64,000 nucleotides of DNA from Pseudomonas viridiflava (GTDB lineage: Bacteria > Pseudomonadota > Gammaproteobacteria > Pseudomonadales > Pseudomonadaceae), in contig NZ_UPSE01000449.1 in assembly GCF_900573885.1 (NCBI RefSeq), positions 1 through 64,000 on the forward strand, read 5' to 3'. The position numbers and the translations under genes are program-made. The notes beneath the pieces were generated by a model that had not been told where the DNA came from, ran no database searches, and worked only from the letters and a program-made list of their open reading frames with translations. Numbering within the stretch: position 1 is the first letter of the stretch; the number at the start of each line of letters is the position of its first letter. Positions 43,969-52,957 of the stretch are shown here, piece by piece.

Positions 43969-45246
43969 GTGCGCCCTTCCGCTTCCCCTGCCCTGCTCGA
44001 TGCCGCCCGCGATGCGGCGGCCGATGTGGCGAGCACGGTTGAACAAACCGAAGCCTTTATCGAAAAAGGCACCCCGCAATTTGTCCGCACCTCGCTGGCC
44101 TTGTTTGCCGGCGGTTTCGCCACGTTTGCGCTGCTGTATAGCGTGCAACCGCTTATGCCGGTGTTGTCGGCCGAGTTCGGCCTCAACGCTGCGCAAAGCA
44201 GTCTGGTGCTGTCGATCTCGACCATCATGATGGCCATCGGGCTGCTCATCACCGGACCGGTTTCCGATGCCCTGGGTCGCAAGCAGATCATGGTGATGTC
44301 CCTGCTCTCGGCCGCGCTGTTCACCTTGGCCAGCGCGTGCATGCCGACCTGGCACGGCGTGCTGCTGATGCGCGGGCTGCTCGGTTTGTCATTGAGCGGG
44401 TTGGCGGCGGTGGGCATGACCTACCTGAGCGAAGAAATTCATCCGCGTTTTATTGGTTTGTCGATGGGTTTGTACGTCGGTGGCAATGCCATTGGCGGCA
44501 TGAGCGGGCGTTTGATTGCGGGGGTGCTGGTCGACTTCGTTAACTGGCGCGTCGCCATTGGCGCACTGGGCGCCCTGTCACTGCTGGGCGCCCTGCTGTT
44601 CTGGCGCATCCTGCCGGAGTCGAAACACTTTCGGGCCACGCCGCTGAAGCTGAAAAACCTGCTGGGCAATTACGCCATGCACCTGCGGGACGCGGGCCTG
44701 CCCTGGCTGTTTCTCGAAGCGTTTTTATTGATGGGTGCGTTCGTCACCTTGTTCAATTACATCGGCTATCGGCTGCTCGGCGAGCCGTACAACATGAGCC
44801 AGGCAGTGGTCGGCTTGCTTTCGGTGGTTTACCTCTCGGGCATCTACAGCTCTGCCTGGGTCGGTTCGCTCGCCGACAAGCTCGGACGCCGGAAAGTGCT
44901 CTGGGCAGTCATTGTGCTGATGCTTGCCGGCTTGCTGCTCACGCTGCTCCCGCAGGTGCCGGTTATCGTTGTCGGCATGCTGCTATTCACCTTCGGCTTC
45001 TTTGGCGCCCACTCGGTGGCAAGCAGCTGGATCGGGCGGCGCGCCTTTGTGGCCAAGGGGCAGGCGTCGTCCTTGTATCTGTTCTGTTATTACCTGGGCT
45101 CCAGCGTCGCCGGCACAGTGGGCGGCGTGTTCTGGCACAACTTTGGCTGGCTGGGCGTCGGGGCGTTTATTGCCGTGCTGCTGGTGGGCGCGTTGGCGGT
45201 GTCGGTGCGGTTGGCGAGGCTGCCGGTGTTGCCGGCGAATGCCTAA
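43969..45246 (+). CDS. MFS transporter, YnfM-like
   Basis: 425 residues from the GTG at 43969, with GAGG 5 bp upstream; the frame is open for another 130 bp but overlaps the lysR start. Twelve membrane helices after a ~40-residue cytosolic N-terminus, with the MFS loop motif GPVSDALGRKQIM between TM2 and TM3 and its partial repeat GSLADKLGRRKVL in the second half. An efflux role for small toxic compounds is typical, but the substrate is unknown. Confidence 0.9.
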   Translation: MRPSASPALLDAARDAAADVASTVEQTEAFIEKGTPQFVRTSLALFAGGFATFALLYSVQPLMPVLSAEFGLNAAQSSLVLSISTIMMAIGLLITGPVSDALGRKQIMVMSLLSAALFTLASACMPTWHGVLLMRGLLGLSLSGLAAVGMTYLSEEIHPRFIGLSMGLYVGGNAIGGMSGRLIAGVLVDFVNWRVAIGALGALSLLGALLFWRILPESKHFRATPLKLKNLLGNYAMHLRDAGLPWLFLEAFLLMGAFVTLFNYIGYRLLGEPYNMSQAVVGLLSVVYLSGIYSSAWVGSLADKLGRRKVLWAVIVLMLAGLLLTLLPQVPVIVVGMLLFTFGFFGAHSVASSWIGRRAFVAKGQASSLYLFCYYLGSSVAGTVGGVFWHNFGWLGVGAFIAVLLVGALAVSVRLARLPVLPANA

Positions 45247-45251
45247 AGGTC

Positions 45252-45363
45252 GGCCCTCTCCCCCGGCCCCTCTCCCGCGAGCAGGAGAGGGGAGACCCCT
45301 AATCCGGCTCTTGCTCGATCAGCCCCCTCTCCCGCCTGCGGGAGAGGGTTGGGGAGAGGGGCT
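45252..45363. repeat. 112-bp inverted-repeat intergenic element, copy 2
   Basis: Same length and architecture as the element at 21192-21303, with near-identical right half (CCTCTCCCGCCTGCGGGAGA core). It lies between convergent genes, 5 bp past the MFS stop, where the hairpins may help end transcription from both sides. Confidence 0.85.
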
Positions 45364-45386
45364 GTTTGCGGCAGTCCGATAACCGT

Positions 45387-47450
45387 CTACAACTTCCCTG
45401 CTTTCATCTTCTCCAGCAACGGTGCGCACTCATTCACCTGGTCGCCACCGCCACTGGGCACCACCAATGCCACCAGCCCGGCCACCGGCGCAACGATTGC
45501 CCCGAGCGCCAGCATGCCCGCTCCGCGCGCCAATAGCGGCACGGTTTTCACGCCGGCGTTGGGGCTTTTGAACGGACCGTTTACGTACAGCGGCGAACGC
45601 AGGGAAATGATGCGCACGCCTTTGGATTGCGGGTCGATGGTCAGGTCCAGTTGTTCGGTTTTGAAGTTGGCAGTGCCGTCCACATGGATCAGTGCATTCT
45701 CGGTATCGAATACGACTAGGCGCGTGGTCAGCAGGCCGTCTTTGACGCCGGTGTCGGCAGCGGCGCAGTTGATGCGCACGTCCTTGTCGCCGAACAATTT
45801 GCCCACCACGTAGTTGCCTACGTTCAACCCCGCCAGCTCCATCAATTCGCGGCTCACCGCGCCGTCGTTGATCAGCATCCGCACATCGCCGTTGGCAGTG
45901 CCCAGCAGCGCGGCCACAGAGTTGCCGGTACCGGTTACGTCGACATCGCCTTGCAACGCACCAAAGCTGGTTTGCAGCGGTGCGAAGGTGGGGAACAGCT
46001 CTTTCAGTTTGAAGTTACGCGCGCTCAGCTTCGCACTGCCTTGCATGGGCGTGCGGCTGCCGTCGAGACGGATGGTGGCGTTCAGTTGCCCGCCCGCCAC
46101 GCCAAAGCGCAGCGGTGCCAGGCTGAGCGTGCCGTCGTCAAGCACGACGTGGGCGTTAAGGTCGGTGAAGGGCAGCTTCTCGCTGTGGACAATGCGTTTG
46201 CCGGTGAAGTCGACGTCGGCGTCCATGTCTCGCCAACGCTCAGTGCGGAACGCTTCCACCGGCAGCACCTTGTCATTGGGTTGCTTGCTGGTCACGCCAC
46301 GGGCTTTTTGCTCGGACTTGGAATCTGCGCCAATCAGCGGCGCCAAGTCATCGAAACGCAGCTGGTTTGACGTCAGCGCGCCGCTGAGTTTCGGCCGTGG
46401 CTGGCCGGCGACGTAGCTGAGGTCGCCATGGATATCGCTGTCGCCAATCGAGCCGTTGAATTGTTCGTAGTGAAACTGCATGCCGGCCGGGTCGCGCAGT
46501 TGCGCGCGCAAATGACCGTCGGTGGCGTAGGGCGGCGTGTCGGGCAAGGTCACGCCCGTAAGCGGATACAGGTTGCCCAGACTGGTGCCGGCCAGTTGCA
46601 GACGCAAGTCGAGAGCACCCAGGTTTTTCGGGTCGGTCAGCGTGCCGGCCACGGCAACCTTTGTCGCACCGATTTGCACGTTGGCCTGTACCGGGAATGG
46701 CTGGCGGCTGTCTTGCAACGCCAACAGCCCGCCGACCTTCCCTATGCCATTGAGCAGCTGCCCTTTGTACTGGCCTTTGAGCGTCCAACCGAAAGCGTAA
46801 TCCTGCGGCTTGGAATCTGACTGAGCGGCTTTATCCGTGCCTGGCTTACTGACGATGTCGGTGAACGGCACCGGTTTGCCCAACGGGTCGATCACCAGTT
46901 GCACCTGGGTTTTCAGGCTCTGATCGTTAACCTCAACCTGGCCTTTGTCGAAGCCTATGGCGCCGATGTCGACCACCCACGGCGACTCCGATGGCGGCTC
47001 GTTGGGGTCGCTGGGTTTTAAGGTGAAAGTCCAGTTGTTGCGCCCGTCGGCGAGGCGCTCGAGGCTGGCGGTGGGGCCGGTCAGATCAATGCGCGGAATG
47101 CGCACGGTGCGCCACAGCAATGGCAACGGAGCCAGGCGAAATTCCACGCGCTGCAAGCTGACCATCTGCGGCGCCTTGGCCCATTCGGTGTTACCCAGGG
47201 TGATGTCTTCGGCGGAGAAATGCGGCCACGGCACCCAGGCTCGCCATCCGCCTTCTTCCGGCTCCCTCGCCCACAACACGGCGAGGTTGCCGTTGATCGC
47301 GAACGGGCGACCGAGCTGTTCACTGACCGTGTCATTGATCCGCGGCTTGATGCGGTTCCAATCGAAGGTGGCGATGACCACCAGCGCAATGGCAATCACC
47401 GCGAGAAAAATTGCCAGAAACCACAGCACCACTTTACGGGCCAACGTCAT
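45387..47450 (-). CDS. AsmA-family protein
   Basis: 687 residues from the ATG at 47450 (GGAG 8 bp upstream). One N-terminal membrane helix (VVLWFLAIFLAVIAIALVVIATFDWN), then the AsmA domain (INDTVSEQLGRPFAINGNLAV) and a C-terminal AsmA_2 part. AsmA-like proteins are bridge-type lipid-transfer proteins spanning the periplasm and help build the outer membrane. Length is in the family range. Probably monocistronic. Confidence 0.9.
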   Translation of the reverse strand: MTLARKVVLWFLAIFLAVIAIALVVIATFDWNRIKPRINDTVSEQLGRPFAINGNLAVLWAREPEEGGWRAWVPWPHFSAEDITLGNTEWAKAPQMVSLQRVEFRLAPLPLLWRTVRIPRIDLTGPTASLERLADGRNNWTFTLKPSDPNEPPSESPWVVDIGAIGFDKGQVEVNDQSLKTQVQLVIDPLGKPVPFTDIVSKPGTDKAAQSDSKPQDYAFGWTLKGQYKGQLLNGIGKVGGLLALQDSRQPFPVQANVQIGATKVAVAGTLTDPKNLGALDLRLQLAGTSLGNLYPLTGVTLPDTPPYATDGHLRAQLRDPAGMQFHYEQFNGSIGDSDIHGDLSYVAGQPRPKLSGALTSNQLRFDDLAPLIGADSKSEQKARGVTSKQPNDKVLPVEAFRTERWRDMDADVDFTGKRIVHSEKLPFTDLNAHVVLDDGTLSLAPLRFGVAGGQLNATIRLDGSRTPMQGSAKLSARNFKLKELFPTFAPLQTSFGALQGDVDVTGTGNSVAALLGTANGDVRMLINDGAVSRELMELAGLNVGNYVVGKLFGDKDVRINCAAADTGVKDGLLTTRLVVFDTENALIHVDGTANFKTEQLDLTIDPQSKGVRIISLRSPLYVNGPFKSPNAGVKTVPLLARGAGMLALGAIVAPVAGLVALVVPSGGGDQVNECAPLLEKMKAGKL

Positions 47451-47542
47451 CCACACCACTCCATAAACCGCAGCCCTTTGCGAGCTGCGGGGCCGTCTTA
47501 TAGAGGTATCGACGGCTTGATGGCGAAATGATTCAACTGCCG

Positions 47543-48628
47543 TTACGCCGGCTGTGGGGTTTGCGGGTTGGGTTTGCGGTAGATCCAGATGCGCCGAACC
47601 ACTGTGGCGAACTGCGCGCCAAGGCTGCCGCAGTTGTAGGTTTGCCCGTAACGCCGGGCAATTTCCCGCACTTCAACGGCCATGGCGGCGTAACGGCGGG
47701 CCGGTACGTCGGGGTACAGGTGGTGCTCGATCTGGTGGCTGAGGTTGCCGCTGAGAATATGGAACAGCTTGCCACCTCTCAGGTTGCTGGAGCCTTGCAG
47801 TTGGCGCAGATACCAGTGACCGCGGCTTTCGTTTTCCACTACTTCACGGGGAAATACCGCCGCACGCTCAGTGAAGTGACCGCAGAAAATGATCAGAAAG
47901 GTCCACAGGTTACGCAGCAGATTGGCCACCGCGTTTCCGGCCAGCACCGCCAGGGCATTGGCACCGATCAACGCGGCCAAGGCGGGAAAGAACAGGTAGT
48001 CCTTGAACCACTGGCGTCCGATTTTGGCGGTGAATAAGCGAAGCAAAGGTCGCAACTCGTCGCGGCTGATCTTGCCCTTGTACACCTTGTCCAGCCGCAG
48101 ATGCTGCACCGCTACGGAGTACTGGAACAGCAGCGCCTGCAACGTCACCCACAGCGGCTGCCAGCGATAAAACGGCTTCCAGCGTTGTTCCGGGAACAGG
48201 CGGACCACGCCGTAGCCGATGTCGTCGTCCATGCCGAGCACGTTGGTGTAGGTGTGGTGGATGTGGTTGTGGGTATGTCGCCAGAAATCCGAAGGGCCGG
48301 CGATATCCCATTCGTAGGTGCGGCCGCTGAATTCGGGGTCGTTCATCCAATCGTACTGGCCGTGCATGACGTTGTGGCCCAGCTCCATGTTCTCGAGAAT
48401 CTTGCCCAGCCCCAGCAACAGGGTGCCGAGCAGCCAGGTGGGCGGGAACCAGCCGAGAAACAACAGGCCGCGGCCCGCAGCGGTGCACAGGCGAATAACG
48501 CTGCGCAGACGGCGAATGTAACGGGCGTCCACCCCGCCCAGATCGGCGCGCGTGCGGCGGCCGAGGTCGTCGAGCTCAGCCGCGAAGGCGCAAAGCTCAT
48601 TGTCGGTTAACGGGCGATCATTGCGCAT
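47543..48628 (-). CDS. desB: Acyl-CoA delta-9 fatty acid desaturase
   Basis: 361 residues from the ATG at 48628 (AAGGAG upstream). Membrane di-iron desaturase with all three histidine boxes: GHNVMHGQYD, HTHNHIHHTYTN and HQIEHHLYP. It introduces double bonds into exogenous saturated acyl chains. In P. aeruginosa desB (PA4888) is co-transcribed with desC and repressed by DesT; the same three genes occur here in the same order. Confidence 0.95.
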   Translation of the reverse strand: MRNDRPLTDNELCAFAAELDDLGRRTRADLGGVDARYIRRLRSVIRLCTAAGRGLLFLGWFPPTWLLGTLLLGLGKILENMELGHNVMHGQYDWMNDPEFSGRTYEWDIAGPSDFWRHTHNHIHHTYTNVLGMDDDIGYGVVRLFPEQRWKPFYRWQPLWVTLQALLFQYSVAVQHLRLDKVYKGKISRDELRPLLRLFTAKIGRQWFKDYLFFPALAALIGANALAVLAGNAVANLLRNLWTFLIIFCGHFTERAAVFPREVVENESRGHWYLRQLQGSSNLRGGKLFHILSGNLSHQIEHHLYPDVPARRYAAMAVEVREIARRYGQTYNCGSLGAQFATVVRRIWIYRKPNPQTPQPA

Positions 48629-48638
48629 GGCGCTCTCC

Positions 48639-49730
48639 TTAAATATCCACAACCACGTCGCCCATGGGCACGCTTACGCACAGGCGAATCGGCTGCCCCG
48701 GCTCGCTCAGCAAGGCGCCACTGCGCTGGTCGCGCACCGTGCCGCTGACCAGCAGGCAAGTGCAGCTGGCGCAGATGCCCTGACGGCAACCATGAGCGGG
48801 CCGCAGTCCGGCAGCTTCGGCTTGTTGCAGCAGCGAGGTGCGGGTATCGCCAATAACTTCCTGCTGGGCACGGGCAAAACGCATCAGCACCGGGCGGTGG
48901 CTGGCATCGGCGTTCGGTTCGGGCGGGCTGAAGGCTTCGGCTTGCAGCGGCGTTTCTGGCGCCGTGCTGCTCCACCACTTATTCACCGCGCTGACAAAGC
49001 CGAAAGGGCCACAACTGAGCACGTCGCTGGCGGCAAAAGCATTGAGATGAGCCGGCGAAAAGTGCCCGGTCTCGGCAGTCAGCAGCGGGCGCACGCGCAG
49101 GTTCGGGTAGCGCTGCTGTAGCGCTTGCAACTCACTGGTGAACGCGTGCTGGCCGGCATCGCGAACGTAGTGGAGCAACTCCACCGGCGCGCCAAAGCCT
49201 TTTTCCAGCGCGCGGCGCAAAAGGCCCAGCAACGGCGTCAGCCCGCTGCCCGCCGCCAACAACAGCACGGCCTGGGCCTGATAAGGCCAGCTCAGTTCGC
49301 CGAAAGGCTCGCCAAGTTCCAGCGCGTCGCCGACACCGAGGTGGTCCAGCAGGCGGGGCGACAGGCGCCCGCCGGCGTGACGCTTGATGGCAATCTCGAC
49401 GCTACCGTCTGCATTGACGGCCGTGAGGCTATAGCAGCGGCTCAGGCGCACACCATCCACCTCCAGGTACACCTGAATGCGCTGCCCAGGCTCGGCGCCG
49501 CGCCAGTTGCCGTTCAGTTGCAGGGTAAAGGCCAACATGTCGTCGGCCACCCAGCGCCTGTCGAGCACACGGGCAAACAGGCGGTTCAACCGCCACGCGG
49601 GGTGAAGCCGCGCCAACACGGCATCGACGCTGGCCTCACGCAGCCAGCCGCGCGTGACCAGCGCACGCAGCGGTGTCAGAAGGCGAGCGCTACGGCGCGC
49701 GATAGAAAAGGGGACAAGCTTCGTGGCCAT
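48639..49730 (-). CDS. desC: Ferredoxin reductase-type electron donor of DesB
   Basis: 363 residues from the ATG at 49730; an in-frame ATG 81 bp upstream would overlap the operators. FAD domain (RCYSLTA), NAD domain (LLAAGSGLTPLLGLLRRAL) and a C-terminal plant-type [2Fe-2S] domain (CRQGICASCTCLLVSGTVRD with the distal Cys in LCVSVP). Supplies electrons to DesB. desB starts 10 bp past its stop. Confidence 0.94.
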   Translation of the reverse strand: MATKLVPFSIARRSARLLTPLRALVTRGWLREASVDAVLARLHPAWRLNRLFARVLDRRWVADDMLAFTLQLNGNWRGAEPGQRIQVYLEVDGVRLSRCYSLTAVNADGSVEIAIKRHAGGRLSPRLLDHLGVGDALELGEPFGELSWPYQAQAVLLLAAGSGLTPLLGLLRRALEKGFGAPVELLHYVRDAGQHAFTSELQALQQRYPNLRVRPLLTAETGHFSPAHLNAFAASDVLSCGPFGFVSAVNKWWSSTAPETPLQAEAFSPPEPNADASHRPVLMRFARAQQEVIGDTRTSLLQQAEAAGLRPAHGCRQGICASCTCLLVSGTVRDQRSGALLSEPGQPIRLCVSVPMGDVVVDI

Positions 49731-49749
49731 ATCTGAAACGATCACTCTG

Positions 49750-49767
49750 AGTGCACAAGCGTTCACC
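49750..49767 (-). promoter_or_regulatory. Putative DesT operator, proximal to desC
   Basis: Minus strand GGTGAACGCTTGTGCACT, an imperfect palindrome with half-sites GTGAAC and GTGCAC around four bases, 20 bp upstream of desC. It closely resembles the desCB operator of P. aeruginosa as I remember it. Confidence 0.65.
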
Positions 49768-49790
49768 AAACTGCCAGAGCCGACATTCTC

Positions 49791-49808
49791 AGTCAACACT
49801 CGTACACT
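49791..49808 (-). promoter_or_regulatory. Putative DesT operator, distal
   Basis: Minus strand AGTGTACGAGTGTTGACT, agreeing with the proximal site at 12 of 18 positions and centred 41 bp from it. It overlaps a TTGACT that may be the desC -35. Confidence 0.6.
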
Positions 49809-49895
49809 CAATCAACGCTCAAACGGCCCGTTCGACGCCGCGTAAATGCTTTTGCTAGAGTGCGCGGCACACCACCGCAGGGAACCGCGCCACGC

Positions 49896-50525
49896 ATGTC
49901 ACCTCGTGCCGAACAAAAGCAGCAGACGCGCCAGGCGCTCCTGGATGCCGCACGATTCCTGATGGAAAGCGGCCGGGGCTTTGGCAGCCTGAGCCTGCGC
50001 GAAGTCGCCCGGCACGCGGGCATCGTGCCCACCGGCTTTTACCGTCACTTCAGCGATATGGATGAACTCGGCCTGGCGTTGGTGACTGAAGTCGGCGAGA
50101 CCTTCCGGGAAGCCATTCGCCAAGTGCGCCACAACGAAATGCAAATGGGCGGGGTGATCGATGCCTCGGTGCGAATCTTCCTGACCAATGTTGAAGCCAA
50201 TCGCTCGCAGTTTCTTTTTCTGGCGCGCGAACAGTACGGCGGTTCGAAGAACGTACGTCAGGCCATCGGCGCACTGCGCGAAGGCATCACCGCCGATCTG
50301 GTCAGCGACCTGGGCCATATGCCCAAATTGCCGCATCTGGACGAAGCCGCACACGCGGTGATTGCCGACCTGGTGGTGAAAACCGTTTTCGCCACCCTGC
50401 CCGAGTTAATCGACCCGCTGGCACTGGAACTCCCTGAACACCTAACCCCACAAGCAAAGATGACGCAGCAACTGCGCTTTATCTTTATCGGCTCGAAACA
50501 CTGGCAAGGGCTGGGCAGCGTCTAA
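49896..50525 (+). CDS. desT: TetR-family regulator DesT
   Basis: 209 residues from the ATG at 49896 (the upstream in-frame GTG lies in the promoter). HTH: ALLDAARFLMESGRGFGSLSLREVARHAGIVPTGFYRHFSDMDEL. DesT senses the ratio of saturated to unsaturated acyl-CoA and represses desCB. It is divergent from desC, with two operator-like palindromes between them, as expected. Confidence 0.92.
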   Translation: MSPRAEQKQQTRQALLDAARFLMESGRGFGSLSLREVARHAGIVPTGFYRHFSDMDELGLALVTEVGETFREAIRQVRHNEMQMGGVIDASVRIFLTNVEANRSQFLFLAREQYGGSKNVRQAIGALREGITADLVSDLGHMPKLPHLDEAAHAVIADLVVKTVFATLPELIDPLALELPEHLTPQAKMTQQLRFIFIGSKHWQGLGSV

Positions 50526-50944
50526 GCCGCCATCGGGCTAACGTCATTTATTCAAAGCGATGAAATGGGCCAGATTAGGCTGCGAAAAAATAAGAAGTAC
50601 GAATCGAATAATCCGAAGACTTATCGGAACGAATATGAAAAATATCCTTTAGCTTATATAACGACCTCGCACTCAATCATCGCCGCACTCCCTGCCTTGT
50701 AAAAAATAACTGAAACGCTTGCGGGCAACTTCCGCACGGTCGGTTAACGCATTGATCAATGAATTAATTTGGCGCAACCTGTTTTACGTAACGCGATAGT
50801 TGCGTCCAGTCACGCTATGGCGCATATAAATGGAAAGCGACCATATGGTTACCCGACCCACTGACTTAATAACACCGTATGCGCACCACACCTGGCTGAT
50901 ATCAATTCACGAGCTCGGTAGGAAATAGCGCTGGAGCGTTGTCA
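50526..50944. other. AT-rich intergenic region at the left edge of an accessory island
   Basis: 419 bp without a gene or recognisable RNA. Composition changes abruptly from the GC-rich desT gene to many A/T runs (for example 50581-50660). Weak promoter-like elements (TTGCGT near 50804, TATAAA near 50828) occur, but nothing is convincing. I see no repeat or attachment site. Confidence 0.6.
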
Positions 50945-52165
50945 ATGTTCAATCTAAAGACTGGTTTGCTAATCATTAATTTTTATTTAGCAGCTTCAGC
51001 CTACTCATGGGTGCATGCCGCTGAGTGCATATCGGTCGCCGGAAGAAAAATTGACCCGGCTGATATATACGATATCCGACACCAATGCGGCACATGCGCT
51101 GGTCAACTTGCAAAGCCCCAGCTCTGCAAGACCATCAACCAAATTATGGTGCCTAACTGGTCCGCTGCATCAGACCTGATTGCCGTTCCTCATCGTGGGC
51201 TATGGGGCCGCCCGTTGGGTCGGGGCGCCTCAGAAAATACGCTGGCCGCAGCTCAGTCGGCATACAACGCCGGTTACCGTGTTATGGAATTTGACGCAAC
51301 CGTTCTTGATGAGGACAGGGCGATCAACGAAAAGGTCGTCTTAAGCCGGTATACATCGCTTAATGCCACCGGAGAAGCCAATGGAAAGCGTATTTACGAT
51401 TATCCGGAAAAAGAATTGTCAATGTTTTATATGCGTAGCCGGGATCAAGGCAGGAGCCATGAAGCCGGAAATCAGTTGCTACTAATCGACGAACTGCTGA
51501 AGTGGGCTATGAATAATCAGGTGCTTCTGATTATCGACCCTTACGGCCGCGACATAAAAGTTTTCTCCGCCGTACTCAACCGTGCGGAATATTTGGGCGC
51601 CTTGGGTAATGTCGTATTGAGGTCGACAAATTCTGGCGGCGGAGACTATGCAAAAAACTTGAAAGTCGCAGTGGGGGTTGGAACTTGGTACCCCTACGAA
51701 AAATATTACGAAGGCCAGTTTCTCTGGCTTCCTACGATCAACCAGACGCCAGAGCTTGCCGCAATTTCCACAGAGATAACAATCGGCGGTTGGCACCGTG
51801 AGACAAGCGACTCAAAAGGCATATTGGCCTATGACATCAACCTGTATAGCGCCAATCATTGGAGCGCTAACCCGTATTCGGAATCTATCACTCCGAAGCC
51901 AAACCCCACGTGGGTTAATTTAATTGACAGAATAAAGAACTTAACGCCGATTGGTAAACGTGCGGCAATTTGGTCGAGGGACGCCATGGGCGATAGAGGC
52001 CGACTTAATACGCAATACAAATGGGAGTTCGTCGCCAATTCCGATACCGACACCCGCGGGAATCTTTTTCGCAATTTGAGCTATCGCTTCGCTACACACC
52101 TTCTCGTGGTCAGCGACCGACCAGAATGGTACGAACACGCTGTTATTAAACCGCCCGCACAATAG
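50945..52165 (+). CDS. Secreted GDPD-superfamily-like protein, paralogue 1
   Basis: 406 residues from the ATG at 50945 (GGAG 8 bp upstream). Signal peptide ending near AHA (~26), a cysteine-rich block (Cys28, 48, 51, 61: CISVAG..QCGTCAGQLAKPQLC), then glycerophosphodiester-phosphodiesterase-like motifs: PHRGLWG (His83), ASENTLAAAQSA, YRVMEFDATV (Glu115, Asp117). The second catalytic histidine is absent: VVLSRYTSLN stands where VVxHDxTLD is normal. Lower GC and rarer codons than the neighbours suggest transfer. Confidence 0.75.
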   Translation: MFNLKTGLLIINFYLAASAYSWVHAAECISVAGRKIDPADIYDIRHQCGTCAGQLAKPQLCKTINQIMVPNWSAASDLIAVPHRGLWGRPLGRGASENTLAAAQSAYNAGYRVMEFDATVLDEDRAINEKVVLSRYTSLNATGEANGKRIYDYPEKELSMFYMRSRDQGRSHEAGNQLLLIDELLKWAMNNQVLLIIDPYGRDIKVFSAVLNRAEYLGALGNVVLRSTNSGGGDYAKNLKVAVGVGTWYPYEKYYEGQFLWLPTINQTPELAAISTEITIGGWHRETSDSKGILAYDINLYSANHWSANPYSESITPKPNPTWVNLIDRIKNLTPIGKRAAIWSRDAMGDRGRLNTQYKWEFVANSDTDTRGNLFRNLSYRFATHLLVVSDRPEWYEHAVIKPPAQ

Positions 52166-52241
52166 CACGGTAGTGGAAGCCACTTATTTTGCGATGGATA
52201 AGGCGCCGTGAAAAAAACTCATGCTTGCCGGGGAGATTTAG

Positions 52242-52874
52242 GTGAATAAAATTCGAATTTGCGCACTGGCAGTTATAGCGACACTCCAAGTATTACAGCC
52301 TGCATTTGGTTACCAGACAACTGTAACGACGAGGTCTTACGCCAACAGGTTGCCCTCGGACGACTTGATTGTGATCGAGTCGCGCAACAATAGCGGAATT
52401 GACACGCAGTGGTTTGCCACCGCAGAGATAGGCAACAGCTTCCAAATTAACATGATCGACTATTCGGTCGGCGTTCGCAGAAAACCACCAATCCTGCCAG
52501 GAGTAGTGCGGGAAGCCTACCAGCTTGAGTCATTGGATAAACTTCATGAACTCAAGGTGGGCGAAAACTGGCGGACGTACGACATGAGGGCGTTCTTCAA
52601 CGAAGATTTTATGTGGATCGAAGTCTGGCCAAGTGGCAGCAGCACAGCGCCGGTAAAAAGCTCATATCAGCTGTCGGGGTCGGATCGCGAGACGTATGAA
52701 TATTATCGACGATATGACATACCTGGCACGAGATATGCGAACCAAAAAGAGTTAACAGACGAAATACAGAAAAACTACGCCAACAAGTACGACCCGGATT
52801 TCATCAATTTAATACAGTATCCGCCTGCCGGGCGAAACGCTGTTCTTTCAAGCATGCTGACAAACACTGACTGA
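52242..52874 (+). CDS. Secreted protein of unknown function between the GDPD-like paralogues
   Basis: 210 residues from a GTG with GGGGAG ~8 bp upstream. Signal peptide MNKIRICALAVIATLQVLQPAFG (cut after AFG), then a beta-rich N-terminal half (QTTVTTRSYANRLPSDDLIVIESRNNSG) and charged helical C-terminus (YANKYDPDFINLIQYPP). Trp and Tyr are abundant, cysteine absent. I recognise no family. Its place between two related genes suggests a joint function. Confidence 0.7.
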   Translation: MNKIRICALAVIATLQVLQPAFGYQTTVTTRSYANRLPSDDLIVIESRNNSGIDTQWFATAEIGNSFQINMIDYSVGVRRKPPILPGVVREAYQLESLDKLHELKVGENWRTYDMRAFFNEDFMWIEVWPSGSSTAPVKSSYQLSGSDRETYEYYRRYDIPGTRYANQKELTDEIQKNYANKYDPDFINLIQYPPAGRNAVLSSMLTNTD

Positions 52875-52957
52875 CTTTGAGCGAGCCCAGGTTTTTATTT
52901 ATCACCACGATAATAAACACCTTATTTTGAGCTCTGGATATTGGGAAAAAACCAACT

